Below are positions 1 to 8,465 of a stretch of DNA of 64,000 nt, piece by piece (the stretch's first letter is position 1; the number at the start of each line of letters is the position of its first letter). A model generated the notes under the pieces. The model was given only the letters and a program-made list of their open reading frames with translations, searched no databases and was not told where the DNA came from. The DNA comes from an uncultured Clostridia bacterium (GTDB taxonomy: Bacteria; Bacillota; Clostridia; Christensenellales; UBA1242): contig CAKVOF010000001.1 in NCBI GenBank assembly GCA_934778125.1, positions 1 to 64,000 on the forward strand, read 5' to 3'. Position numbers and translations under genes: made by a program.

Positions 1-3000
1 GCTCTCAAAACTTCCACTTTAGCAAAGTAAACACCACTTGATAAAGTCAAATTTTTCTCTTGTAAATTAATACTTAAAGAATTTGTTTCAAATTGTGATT
101 TTATTTCATTGCTTTTATTTAAAATTGAAATCCTATATAAAGCGTTTTCGCCAACATTTTCCCAACTTAAAACATAATTATTTATTTTGAAATCTAGAGC
201 TTTGTTTATCACATTTATTTCAATTGAACTTGGTTCGGTTGATGCAGTTAAATAGCCACTTGTTGCATATTTATCTCCTTCAATCGTTGATAAACTTCCA
301 ATCCCCTTAACAAACAATCTATTCTCACCCAATCTCCAACTTAAAGAAGATAAATCAAATTGTGTGTTTGAAGTTTCTTTATTTATGCCACCATTTATGG
401 TTACTAAATATTTACTTGCTCCATTCAACTCATTCCAAGTTAAAACTCCGCCATCAAATTCAATATTTTGAACATCACTTAACACATTTGCAGTGAACAC
501 ATCACTTTTCCTACTTGAAATTTTAGTTCCATTATCCCCGTTTACGAATGCTTGCATTACGTATGTTTTTCCATTCTCAAAATTGAAATTTAATGCACTA
601 AATAATCCTTTATTGTTTTCATCAATAAAAACCGTTGAATTGGCATTGTCAATTTTTAATTCACCATTTGAAATATAAATATTTGGCTTTTCAAGTAGTG
701 TGAAACTTTTAGAGTTTTCATTTGATTTTAATATATTTATTGATGTTGGGTTAGCAACCACTTTGATTGAAATCTCTCCTGCACTAATCGAATTCCAATC
801 CGTTTCAAAATCAAATATATAATCACTTGAAACTTGCTTTGTTTTTTCACCAATTGTGATTAAAACATTGCTATTAGAGTTGTTTGTTTTTAATTCCAAC
901 ACACCATTTTTCAAACTTAAAGTTGGTTCTTTTAGTTTTGTTATAGATATTGTTTTTTGGTCAGAATTAACAAAGAACGCACCATTTCTATTTTCATTAA
1001 TAGCGGTCAACTTAAATTCATATTCACCCGCATTAAGAGAACTAAGGTCAATTGAAATGCTATTTACTCCTGCATTAGTTCCATTAATATAGTAACCATC
1101 TGTACCTTTTGTTATTTCGTAAGAAATTTTATTTCCAACCTGTTTTGTAGTTTCTAAAACAAATTTGTTTTCAATGTTTGAATCAAAACCATTCAATCTA
1201 GCAGGAGTTACAACTAAGTTTTCACCATTCAATGAAAGTTTCATAGAATTTGGCTTATATATTTTAAATGTTGCTTCATCTGAATTTATAGAACCAACTT
1301 TTTTAGCTGTTATTTTTAAGTCTAAAACTTTGTCACACAAAATAGTGTTTAGTTTAATCTCCCCACCATTTAAAACGCTTCCAACTTCATTATTTTCAAT
1401 TTTTATTTCATAATCAAATTGTTCATCATAGTTGCTTACTTTTAAAACACCGTTTTCACATTCCACGCTTGGAGCATCTAGTTTTTGAATAACCAACTCA
1501 GCACTATCATCGCTTGAAATGTAATACTCAAAATTATTATAACTATTTGCATTCGTAGCATTTGATATGTTTCCAATCGCACTAATTTTGAATTTATTTT
1601 CACCAACATTAAACGAGTCGATTTCGCAAGCCTTTTGAGTTTTTGAACCGCTTTTTTCTGCAGTGATTAAATAATTCGTGGCATTCTTGATTGGATTCCA
1701 AACCACTTTATTATTATCAAGTTTTGGCTCTGGAGTTTCTAACTTTTGAATGGTTTTTAATGAAACTCTACCGTTAAGCTTTATTTCTTTATTGCTGGTT
1801 TCATCTGATAGGTTTATTGTTGTGATATTTGAATCGTTGCCCACAACATATGCTGAAATTGTGTGAACACTCATATCAGCAATGCTAAATTCAGTTATTG
1901 AGTTCTCGTTCGCATCTAACTTAAACACATAGCTATATGCGTTTGACCTACCCTGGATTTTATAAACACTTGCATTTTCAATAATTGCAAACTCTGCATT
2001 TGGTTGAATTGTGAAAGAAAACTCATTTGAATAACCGCTTGAAATTGCACTTTTTGAATAGCCTTGGATACTTGCTGTGTACTTAGTGTTTGAATCTAAC
2101 TGAAACTCTTTACCGTTTTCTATTAAAGTTCCAAGCATATTCAAACTACCTTGATTATTATTTGCGTTAACAATCACGATTCTACTTGCATCACCACTAG
2201 CATCACCACCCACAAGTTCAATTCCAAAGCTTTCAGCATTTTTTAAACTCCAGCTCAAAACACCATTATGGAAACTTACATTCCCAACTTTGTCTAGTTT
2301 TTCAAATCTCTTTGTTGAAATATTAGAATCAAGCCAAGTTTTATTTCCTTGCACAACTCCAACTTGAATAACGCTTATATCTATATATTGAGCAAAATCT
2401 TCAAGCGTTGGTTTAACAAATTCGTTAACTGACTCAGTGAAATTTACGCCATCAAATGAATACTTAAACTTCGCAGGAACTTGCGTTGAGTAGCTCCATT
2501 TAATTAAATCACCATCTGAAACAATGTTTGAATCAGAAATGTTTGGCAACTTTTGAATGCTAACACTAACCGCACTAGATGCAATTGCACCTTGCTTTTT
2601 CATCTTAACACTGCAAGTTAGTTCCACACCATTTCCCAATGCATTCTTTAGGTTTTCATCTAAAATATCATTTAATGTTGCACTCGTTAGACTGCTAAGC
2701 GAAAGCGTTGTTGATTTTAAATATTCAGTTTGTTCAGCTGTTTTGTAACCCACATTAAACTCTAAGTTGTTTCCAGCATTTTCGCTTGGCAAAGTAACCT
2801 CAATTCCACCATCGCTTGTTATTTTAAATGCTTCAAGTTTACTAAGTTTAGTTATCTCAATGTTTGTTTTGTTTTTCGCGTTGCAATATCCTAAATTTGA
2901 AAGATTTGAGCCCACCCCTAAAATAGAAACACTATAAGTTCCTGTTTGCGTTAAAATTTCACTAAGGTCAATAGATTCAGTAGATTCAGTTTTACTCAAC

Positions 3001-4373
3001 TCAATTCTGTCTTCATTTAAAATTAGGTAATATTTTGAAAAGTTTACGTTAGTTCCGTTCAAACTAACCAATCCATCATCATTAACACTTATAGTTGCGT
3101 TGCAATCTTGCACAAAAAAGTAATTTGAAACTTCATCACTAGAGATATATCTAGCACTATACCCATCTTTGAACTTTGCAGTTACCTTAATTGAATATTG
3201 TGTGTTTGATGATGCAACTTTAGATGCAATATCATTAATTTCGCCATCATTTGTGGTTATATTTATCTTATTCACACCATCAGCTGATAGTTCAACCTCA
3301 TAAAAGCATTCACTATTCAAGCTATCACCTAGCATCAATTTTGAATTATCTAATGGATTCCCTTTGCTATCTGAATTCACAAGTTTTAAGGTTGGAGATT
3401 TTAACCTTGTGATTTTTGCCACTGTTGACTTAGCGCTATCAATAATTCCATATCCGCTATCAGTTAAATTTTTAGAAATTGCAGTTAATGATATATTAAA
3501 TTCCAAAATTTCTTTGTATTTATCTTGCTTTAAATCAATAATCTTGTTTGATGAGAAATCAGAAACTTTAATATTCTCTAAGCCTTCCACCCCTAAATCA
3601 ACCAAGATTTCTTTAGTGTTGATTGAATCAAAGTTTGCTTCGGTGTTGTCAAAACTTAATTCGCCATTGTTTGCAATAAGCACTGGAGTTTTTAGCATTT
3701 TGAATTTGAATTCTTGAGATTTTTCGCTATCAAGATAATTCAATCCATCACCCACACACACAACTTGAACCACATACTCAGTGCTATCTTGCAAATTTGC
3801 ATCAACGCTTATTTCTTCACTTTCACTTTGAAGAATTTGCTTTTCAACACCGTTGATTATGTATTTATAACTTGTTGCATTTTCCACACGGTTAAATTTT
3901 AATTTTCCGTTTTCAATTCTAACGTTGCTTGGCGCGCTCAGAATTTCTGGTTCAACAACAACAATATTTATGCTTTTCTTTAAGGTTTGGTCAGCACTCG
4001 CATAAACAGAAAGAACCACATATAATTGCTCATCGCCTGATTTTCCGCAAGCGTTATCACACTTAACCTTAAACGAGCCTTTTGCACTTCCGCTATCAAA
4101 AAACATCTCTTGAGTTGAAATGTAACCCGTTCTTGAAAAGTCTACTTCAACGCTTGTGTTTGAAACATTAGTAGGGTTAATTTGATATGAAATTGTTAGT
4201 TCCGCACCCTTTGGCGCATAATAAATTCCATCATCTTTTTGAATAGCATTTTCAACCTTAACTATTCTCAAACCCGTTGGGCTAACCACACTTCCCGAAC
4301 AACTGCACGCATTAAAAACAATGCCACAAAAACATATGAAAAGCCCAATTAGGAAAACCTTAAATTTTTTCAT
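1..4373 (-). CDS. Large lipoprotein of tandem fibronectin-III/Ig-like repeats (C-terminus beyond window)
   Basis: An uninterrupted minus-strand frame begins with ATG at 4373 and runs off the left edge, giving at least 1,457 residues with no stop. A GGAG ribosome site lies 7-8 nt upstream. The N-terminus is a lipoprotein signal: basic start, hydrophobic stretch, then FNAC with the lipid cysteine at about residue 23, so the protein is probably anchored outside the membrane. The rest is a chain of about a dozen beta-sandwich-like units of roughly 80-110 residues. Each is introduced by a linker such as 'KLxxPxLxxxNGxLxW', followed by A-x-x-Y-x-I and a Ser/Thr-rich strand ending in 'Y-x-(V/I)'. 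This matches fibronectin-III-like repeats of secreted bacterial proteins. Adhesion or surface spacing is inference; no catalytic domain is seen in the visible part. The C-terminal domain, which may carry the function, is missing. Confidence 0.85.
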   Translation of the reverse strand, partial: MKKFKVFLIGLFICFCGIVFNACSCSGSVVSPTGLRIVKVENAIQKDDGIYYAPKGAELTISYQINPTNVSNTSVEVDFSRTGYISTQEMFFDSGSAKGSFKVKCDNACGKSGDEQLYVVLSVYASADQTLKKSINIVVVEPEILSAPSNVRIENGKLKFNRVENATSYKYIINGVEKQILQSESEEISVDANLQDSTEYVVQVVCVGDGLNYLDSEKSQEFKFKMLKTPVLIANNGELSFDNTEANFDSINTKEILVDLGVEGLENIKVSDFSSNKIIDLKQDKYKEILEFNISLTAISKNLTDSGYGIIDSAKSTVAKITRLKSPTLKLVNSDSKGNPLDNSKLMLGDSLNSECFYEVELSADGVNKINITTNDGEINDIASKVASSNTQYSIKVTAKFKDGYSARYISSDEVSNYFFVQDCNATISVNDDGLVSLNGTNVNFSKYYLILNEDRIELSKTESTESIDLSEILTQTGTYSVSILGVGSNLSNLGYCNAKNKTNIEITKLSKLEAFKITSDGGIEVTLPSENAGNNLEFNVGYKTAEQTEYLKSTTLSLSSLTSATLNDILDENLKNALGNGVELTCSVKMKKQGAIASSAVSVSIQKLPNISDSNIVSDGDLIKWSYSTQVPAKFKYSFDGVNFTESVNEFVKPTLEDFAQYIDISVIQVGVVQGNKTWLDSNISTKRFEKLDKVGNVSFHNGVLSWSLKNAESFGIELVGGDASGDASRIVIVNANNNQGSLNMLGTLIENGKEFQLDSNTKYTASIQGYSKSAISSGYSNEFSFTIQPNAEFAIIENASVYKIQGRSNAYSYVFKLDANENSITEFSIADMSVHTISAYVVGNDSNITTINLSDETSNKEIKLNGRVSLKTIQKLETPEPKLDNNKVVWNPIKNATNYLITAEKSGSKTQKACEIDSFNVGENKFKISAIGNISNATNANSYNNFEYYISSDDSAELVIQKLDAPSVECENGVLKVSNYDEQFDYEIKIENNEVGSVLNGGEIKLNTILCDKVLDLKITAKKVGSINSDEATFKIYKPNSMKLSLNGENLVVTPARLNGFDSNIENKFVLETTKQVGNKISYEITKGTDGYYINGTNAGVNSISIDLSSLNAGEYEFKLTAINENRNGAFFVNSDQKTISITKLKEPTLSLKNGVLELKTNNSNSNVLITIGEKTKQVSSDYIFDFETDWNSISAGEISIKVVANPTSINILKSNENSKSFTLLEKPNIYISNGELKIDNANSTVFIDENNKGLFSALNFNFENGKTYVMQAFVNGDNGTKISSRKSDVFTANVLSDVQNIEFDGGVLTWNELNGASKYLVTINGGINKETSNTQFDLSSLSWRLGENRLFVKGIGSLSTIEGDKYATSGYLTASTEPSSIEINVINKALDFKINNYVLSWENVGENALYRISILNKSNEIKSQFETNSLSINLQEKNLTLSSGVYFAKVEVLR

Positions 4374-5103
4374 TTTTAATCTCCATTTCTCAAACTTGTT
4401 TAAAAAACAATTATTCAATATAATGATATCATAATAAAAATCTTTCTCAAACTTATTTTGTGCTTAATATATATAAAATATATATTAAAACACTCAAACC
4501 CATTGAATAAAACCCAAAGGCGCTTTTTAAATTTGTTCTGCAAGTCACATTTTAATACTAACAATGTCGTTTGCTATTTTGTTAGCCTTGCCATAATCTC
4601 TTTGTTGATTTTTACTCATTAACAAACATAATACTATAAAAACGCATTAACTTAGTGAATTTACCAAACCAAACATCAGCCATAACTTAAAATGAAAAAT
4701 GAGTTAAATAGATAGGTTAATTAAACAAACTCAATAAAAAAGTGCTTGCAAGTTTGCAAGCACATATTCAAATCAAATTTAATAAAATCTAAACATAAGC
4801 AGTTTATATAAAATACTTAACAATAAAATCATCACGCCCTTCTTAATAATTATAATTTTAGCAACAACAATTTTTTATGCCATTGGTCTTATAATTATTA
4901 TGTGCCAACACAAACGAAATTAAACATAAAACGAAAATTTTATTTTAGTTAAGCAAGCACTTTGTAAAAAAAACAATTTAATTAAAACAATATAAGCCAA
5001 GCAAAACATTTCCAACTCAGATTGTTTCTATAAATTGTTTTTCCGTAAGCAAAGTTATATAATTTTAAACTACTTCTATTATTAAAAAATTTTTAATTTA
5101 AAC
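4374..5103. other. 730-bp AT-rich intergenic region
   Basis: No coding frame is supported here. It contains the upstream region of the lipoprotein gene at 4373 and one clear GC-richer hairpin at 4742-4763. There is also an AT-only inverted repeat (4845-4855 with 4889-4899) that could occur by chance at this base composition. I see no RNA gene. Confidence 0.5.
4742..4763 (-). terminator. Rho-independent terminator candidate
   Basis: Perfect stem GTGCTTGCA / TGCAAGCAC with a 4-nt loop, followed on the minus strand by a T-run (TTTTTT). It lies about 340 nt downstream of the metalloprotease stop. It could end that transcript, though the distance is long. Confidence 0.5.
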
Positions 5104-6069
5104 TTACTTTTCAAAATTTTCTTGAACAATATTCAATATTGAATATTTACTAAAATTGTTTTGTTTTAGGCTTTCCGCTAAATCCAATTCTTTTTGAGAA
5201 TAGCAAAAATCAGCCATTTTTGAGTTAATATACTCGTTATATTGATGCTGATTATGATAAAACTCAGTTTCAGTTATGGTGTTTTGAATGCCACTATTCT
5301 CGTGGTTTGCAAAAGGCCCGTAGAGTTCCACTAAAGCGAAGTAATCTGCGGGTGTTATTTTTAACTCATTTGGTGAAATAAGCGAAAACGCTTTAATATC
5401 TTTATAGTTCATAATTGTTATTGGCTCTTTCCCATTGTGTTCGCTGTTGGAATTATGGTCATTAATGCCAAAAATATGCAAAAATTCGTGTAACACTGCC
5501 TTTTCTATAAAACTATCTGAGCTTTCTTTAGCTTTATCCCAAACAACTATTTTCCTCTCTGCTTTTTCATTAGGCATACATTTTAACACGTTTCCATTTT
5601 CATCTGGCGCATAAGTGTAGTGCGGTTGAATTGTTGTCATCACCGCTTTTTTATCGGCGCAAACTCCGCCGTTCAAAATTTTAATATCGGCATCACCTTG
5701 CTGATTGGTTGTTAGCTTAAAACTAATGTTTGGGTTTATCACTTTGAATAGTTTATTATAAAATTCAACACCCTTCTTAATCGCATTCCTATTTCTAATG
5801 CTTAAGTTAGAATCAATATCAACATTCACCACATTGCTTGAGAAATACATTTGATTGTTGTCGATATAATCGCCAAAACTATCTTTTGAAAACGTAAAAA
5901 AGTCATTGCAAGACTCATAGCTTTCAACATCATAAATTTGATCATAAGGTTTATCTTCAGCAAACTTTAAAATATAATTTGGCGGGATTATATGCAAATT
6001 CATAGCAACACCACCTAAAATCAATGTTGAAAATCCAACCCCTAAAACTTTTTTAAATCCTTTTTTCAT
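5104..6069 (-). CDS. Secreted metzincin-type zinc metalloprotease
   Basis: A 321-residue protein with an N-terminal hydrophobic segment (residues 9-27) that looks like a signal peptide or anchor. The zinc motif H194-E-F-L-H198-I-F-G201-I-N-D204-H205 fits the metzincin signature HExxHxxGxxH/D. It is followed by a Met-turn (T-I-M220-N-Y), as in matrixins and snapalysins. The third metal ligand at the canonical spacing is Asp204, with His205 next to it. Four cysteines (residues 54, 137, 164, 288) could form disulfides. It probably cleaves proteins outside the cell; the substrate is unknown. It sits beside genes for very large surface proteins, so processing those or host proteins are both plausible. 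The ATG is preceded by a GGTG ribosome site. Confidence 0.8.
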   Translation of the reverse strand: MKKGFKKVLGVGFSTLILGGVAMNLHIIPPNYILKFAEDKPYDQIYDVESYESCNDFFTFSKDSFGDYIDNNQMYFSSNVVNVDIDSNLSIRNRNAIKKGVEFYNKLFKVINPNISFKLTTNQQGDADIKILNGGVCADKKAVMTTIQPHYTYAPDENGNVLKCMPNEKAERKIVVWDKAKESSDSFIEKAVLHEFLHIFGINDHNSNSEHNGKEPITIMNYKDIKAFSLISPNELKITPADYFALVELYGPFANHENSGIQNTITETEFYHNQHQYNEYINSKMADFCYSQKELDLAESLKQNNFSKYSILNIVQENFEK

Positions 6070-6212
6070 AATTTCACACCACTCAAAAAAAACTTTAAAA
6101 TAACCATTTAAATCGCACAGCTAATTATATATCTCTTTGCACGACTAACTAACTTTTGATTAAAACTCATTTTAAATAGAAGGGTTCTAATTATTTAATC
6201 TATTAAAAAATA

Positions 6213-7424
6213 TCAAATTTTTGCTCTTAAAATATCATTTTTCTTTAATTTCAAGTCGGTTTTTAACCTTAAAATTTGTTGTACTTTATTTGCCACTTGA
6301 ACGGGTTCATTTTTTTCATCAAACATCTCTTCAACAACAAAGGTTTTGTTAAACTCATCACTTGGGCTCAAAACTTCCAAAGTGCTTCCAACCTTAAAGT
6401 TGTTTCGTTGCTCAATAAGTGCATAACCATTTTTAGCATCTTCAAGAACTATCGCCATAAATTCGTGGGTTTGAACAGGCATTGAACTTTCCAAAAACTC
6501 TTTGCTTTCGTTGTTTCCAAGATAAAATGCGGTTGTGTAGTTCCTATGGCTTGATTTCTCACATTCCGCATAAAGCATATCAATGTTTTCATCGAATTTT
6601 TTAGGGTCGTTTAAATAATCAATCGCTCTTCTATACGCATTAACCACATTAGCAACATAGTACGCCGATTTCATTCTGCCTTCAATTTTCAAGCTATAAA
6701 CCCCAGCATCTTCCATCTCTTTCAAATGCCTTATCATACACAAATCTTTGCTGTTTAAAATATATGTGCCTCTAGTATCCTCTTGGATTTCATATTGTTG
6801 ATTTTGGCGAGATTTTTCAGAAATAGTATACTCCCAACGGCACGCTTGAACACACGCACCGCGGTTTGAATCTCTGCCAGTTAAATAGTTTGATAACAAG
6901 CATCTTCCAGAATATGAAATGCACATCGCACCATGAACAAAACACTCAATTTCAACATTTTTTGGAATATATTCACGGATTTCTTTTATCTCTTTCAAGC
7001 TCAATTCTCTTGCTAAAACTATTCGTGTTACTCCCATATCGCAGAAGAATTGCGCGCTATATTTATTCAATGTGTTCGCTTGCGTTGAAACGTGTATGTT
7101 TAAGTTTGGCGCATGGTCGTGAATGAACTTGATAACGCCAATATCACTCACGATAACCCCATCAACTTTTGCCTTTTCCAACACTTTTAAATATGCTGGA
7201 AGCTCCTCAAAATCACTATTTCTTGCAATAATATTTAAGGTTACGTAAACTTTTTTATTCAAGCTATGTGCAAAGTTTGCCACCTCAATAATTTCATCAT
7301 CATCGAAGTTTCCAGCAAATGCCCTAAGACCAAATTTTTTTCCGGCAAAATATACCGCATCGGCACCAAAATTAAATGCAGTTTCTAATTTTTCACGCGT
7401 GCCAGCAGGCGCTAATAATTCCAT
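6213..7424 (-). CDS. trhP: U32-family protein, TrhP-like (tRNA 5-hydroxyuridine synthesis)
   Basis: A 403-residue protein starting MELLAPAG, typical of the U32 'peptidase' family. A TIM-barrel-like N-terminal half (to about residue 250) is followed by a beta-rich C-terminal part. The U32 signature is visible at about residues 160-195: E-C-F-V-H-G-A-M-C-I-S-Y-S-G-R-C, then A-C-V-Q-A-C, cysteines expected to bind an Fe-S cluster. Family members YegQ/TrhP in E. coli and YrrO in Bacillus take part in prephenate-dependent hydroxylation of U34 in tRNA; the older protease label is doubtful. Length and the EGRMK motif fit TrhP/YrrO better than RlhA, whose length is greater. It has its own strong promoter (7466-7494) and an AAAGGA-type ribosome site. 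Confidence 0.8.
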   Translation of the reverse strand: MELLAPAGTREKLETAFNFGADAVYFAGKKFGLRAFAGNFDDDEIIEVANFAHSLNKKVYVTLNIIARNSDFEELPAYLKVLEKAKVDGVIVSDIGVIKFIHDHAPNLNIHVSTQANTLNKYSAQFFCDMGVTRIVLARELSLKEIKEIREYIPKNVEIECFVHGAMCISYSGRCLLSNYLTGRDSNRGACVQACRWEYTISEKSRQNQQYEIQEDTRGTYILNSKDLCMIRHLKEMEDAGVYSLKIEGRMKSAYYVANVVNAYRRAIDYLNDPKKFDENIDMLYAECEKSSHRNYTTAFYLGNNESKEFLESSMPVQTHEFMAIVLEDAKNGYALIEQRNNFKVGSTLEVLSPSDEFNKTFVVEEMFDEKNEPVQVANKVQQILRLKTDLKLKKNDILRAKI

Positions 7425-7465
7425 ATTGTTTTCCTTTCTTTTTCAAATTTCTATTATCACCACAT

Positions 7466-7494
7466 ATAATATATCAAACACCAAATTTTGTCAA
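7466..7494 (-). promoter_or_regulatory. Promoter of the U32/TrhP gene
   Basis: On the minus strand TTGACA (7489-7494), exactly 17 nt, then TATTAT (7466-7471): a near-consensus sigma-A promoter about 40 nt upstream of the ATG at 7424. Confidence 0.7.
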
Positions 7495-7580
7495 TCTAAA
7501 AAAATGGTTCATTTTTTAAGTTTCAACACCCTAAACCCACTCCGCCTATGCCTATTACCAAATTTCAAAATATTTAGGTA

Positions 7581-7609
7581 TTGACAAAGCTAAGTAGTTG
7601 TGCTAAACT
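7581..7609 (+). promoter_or_regulatory. Promoter of the Pro/Thr/Glu-rich surface protein
   Basis: TTGACA (7581-7586), 17-nt spacer, TAAACT (7604-7609) preceded by TGC, giving an extended -10. Transcription would start near 7616, leaving a leader of about 57 nt before the ATG at 7673. Confidence 0.65.
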
Positions 7610-7672
7610 TTAGATATATGAGTGGATGAAAATCCAAATAAAAAATTCAATCGCATAAAAAGGTGGATTAAA

Positions 7673-8368
7673 ATGAAAGAAAACGAAACTATTGAATATT
7701 TTGAAAATAAACATAACAACAAGCAAGAAGTAACTAATGTTAGTGAAGATCAATCTGAAATTGCTAGAATAAACAACGAGATTGCGGGAAACGCAAATAT
7801 AGAAAAATCAAATGGCGGAATGAGTTCAGTCAAAAAGATTGCAATTGGAATCCTTGCAAGCACTATGGTTATTGGCGGAAGCATTGGCGCATACTTTGTT
7901 GGTAAAAAAGCAAACACTCCAGTTAACCCAACCCTTCCAGTAACCAATCCAACTTCATCAACAACTGAAGAGCCAAGCATCACTCCAACGAATCCAATCC
8001 AAACTGAGCCCGTTGGCGAAGTGACCGATGAGCCAACAACTGAGCCATCAACCACTCGCCCAGCTGAGCCAACCACGGATGAGCCTTGGGGTGAAGTAAC
8101 TGAAGAACCAACCACAAAAGCACCAGTTATAGAGCGTCCAACCGAACCTCCAACAACGGAAGAGCCTTGGGGCCAAGTAACCGAGGAACCAACAACCGAA
8201 GAACCAACAACTGAGGAGCCTACCACCGAGCGCCCTACTAACCCTCCAACAACGGAAGAACCCAAGACTGAAGAAACAACTACAGAAGAATATTCCGAAC
8301 CTTGGTGGGAAGGACCTGGAGATGATCCATATGTGCCACCAACACATGATTATGAGCCTTTATTTTAA
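7673..8368 (+). CDS. Membrane-anchored protein with Pro/Thr/Glu-rich repeat tail
   Basis: The start was set at the ATG at 7673 (231 residues) because AAGGTGGA lies 5-7 nt before it; an upstream in-frame GTG at 7622 would add 17 residues but has no ribosome site. The layout is a hydrophilic N-terminus of about 50 residues, one transmembrane helix (around 'KIAIGILASTMVIGGSIGAYF'-like residues 53-75), then about 130 residues dominated by T-T-E-E-P units with interspersed P-W-G-(E/Q)-V-T-E. It ends in a short aromatic, acidic tail (E-P-W-W-E ... Y-E-P-L-F). Such tails are extended, wall-spanning spacers. With no enzymatic domain the function is unknown; cell-envelope spacing or binding is inferred. 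It is convergent with the giant lipoprotein gene and shares its terminator. Confidence 0.75.
   Translation: MKENETIEYFENKHNNKQEVTNVSEDQSEIARINNEIAGNANIEKSNGGMSSVKKIAIGILASTMVIGGSIGAYFVGKKANTPVNPTLPVTNPTSSTTEEPSITPTNPIQTEPVGEVTDEPTTEPSTTRPAEPTTDEPWGEVTEEPTTKAPVIERPTEPPTTEEPWGQVTEEPTTEEPTTEEPTTERPTNPPTTEEPKTEETTTEEYSEPWWEGPGDDPYVPPTHDYEPLF
8025..8285 (+). repeat. Coding T-T-E-E-P repeats
   Basis: Degenerate 15-bp units encoding E-P-T-T-E, densest at 8180-8250, are interrupted by copies of a P-W-G-x-V-T-E segment. The repeats keep frame. The low-complexity composition leaves long accidental open frames on the opposite strand. Confidence 0.75.
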
Positions 8369-8383
8369 TAAAATATTTTAACA

Positions 8384-8417
8384 AAAAAGCATATTAGTTT
8401 AATCTAATATGCTTTTT
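8384..8417. terminator. Bidirectional terminator between convergent genes
   Basis: Stem AAAAAGCATATTAG / CTAATATGCTTTTT with a 6-nt loop, and T-runs on both strands. It lies 16 nt after the 8368 stop and about 50 nt beyond the giant gene's stop at 8466. Confidence 0.8.
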
Positions 8418-8465
8418 GTTTTAAACATACAACAATGCGTATTTTGTGTTTTTACATGATTAATT

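Noticed and set aside
4845..4899. 11-bp AT-only inverted repeat as an operator or origin
   Set aside because: At this base composition such repeats are expected by chance; no DnaA boxes or other context.
7750..8347. Open frames on the minus strand opposite the Pro/Thr/Glu-rich gene
   Set aside because: They arise from the low-complexity repeats and have no ribosome sites; the Val/Gly/Ser and Cys/Trp-rich translations are not protein-like.
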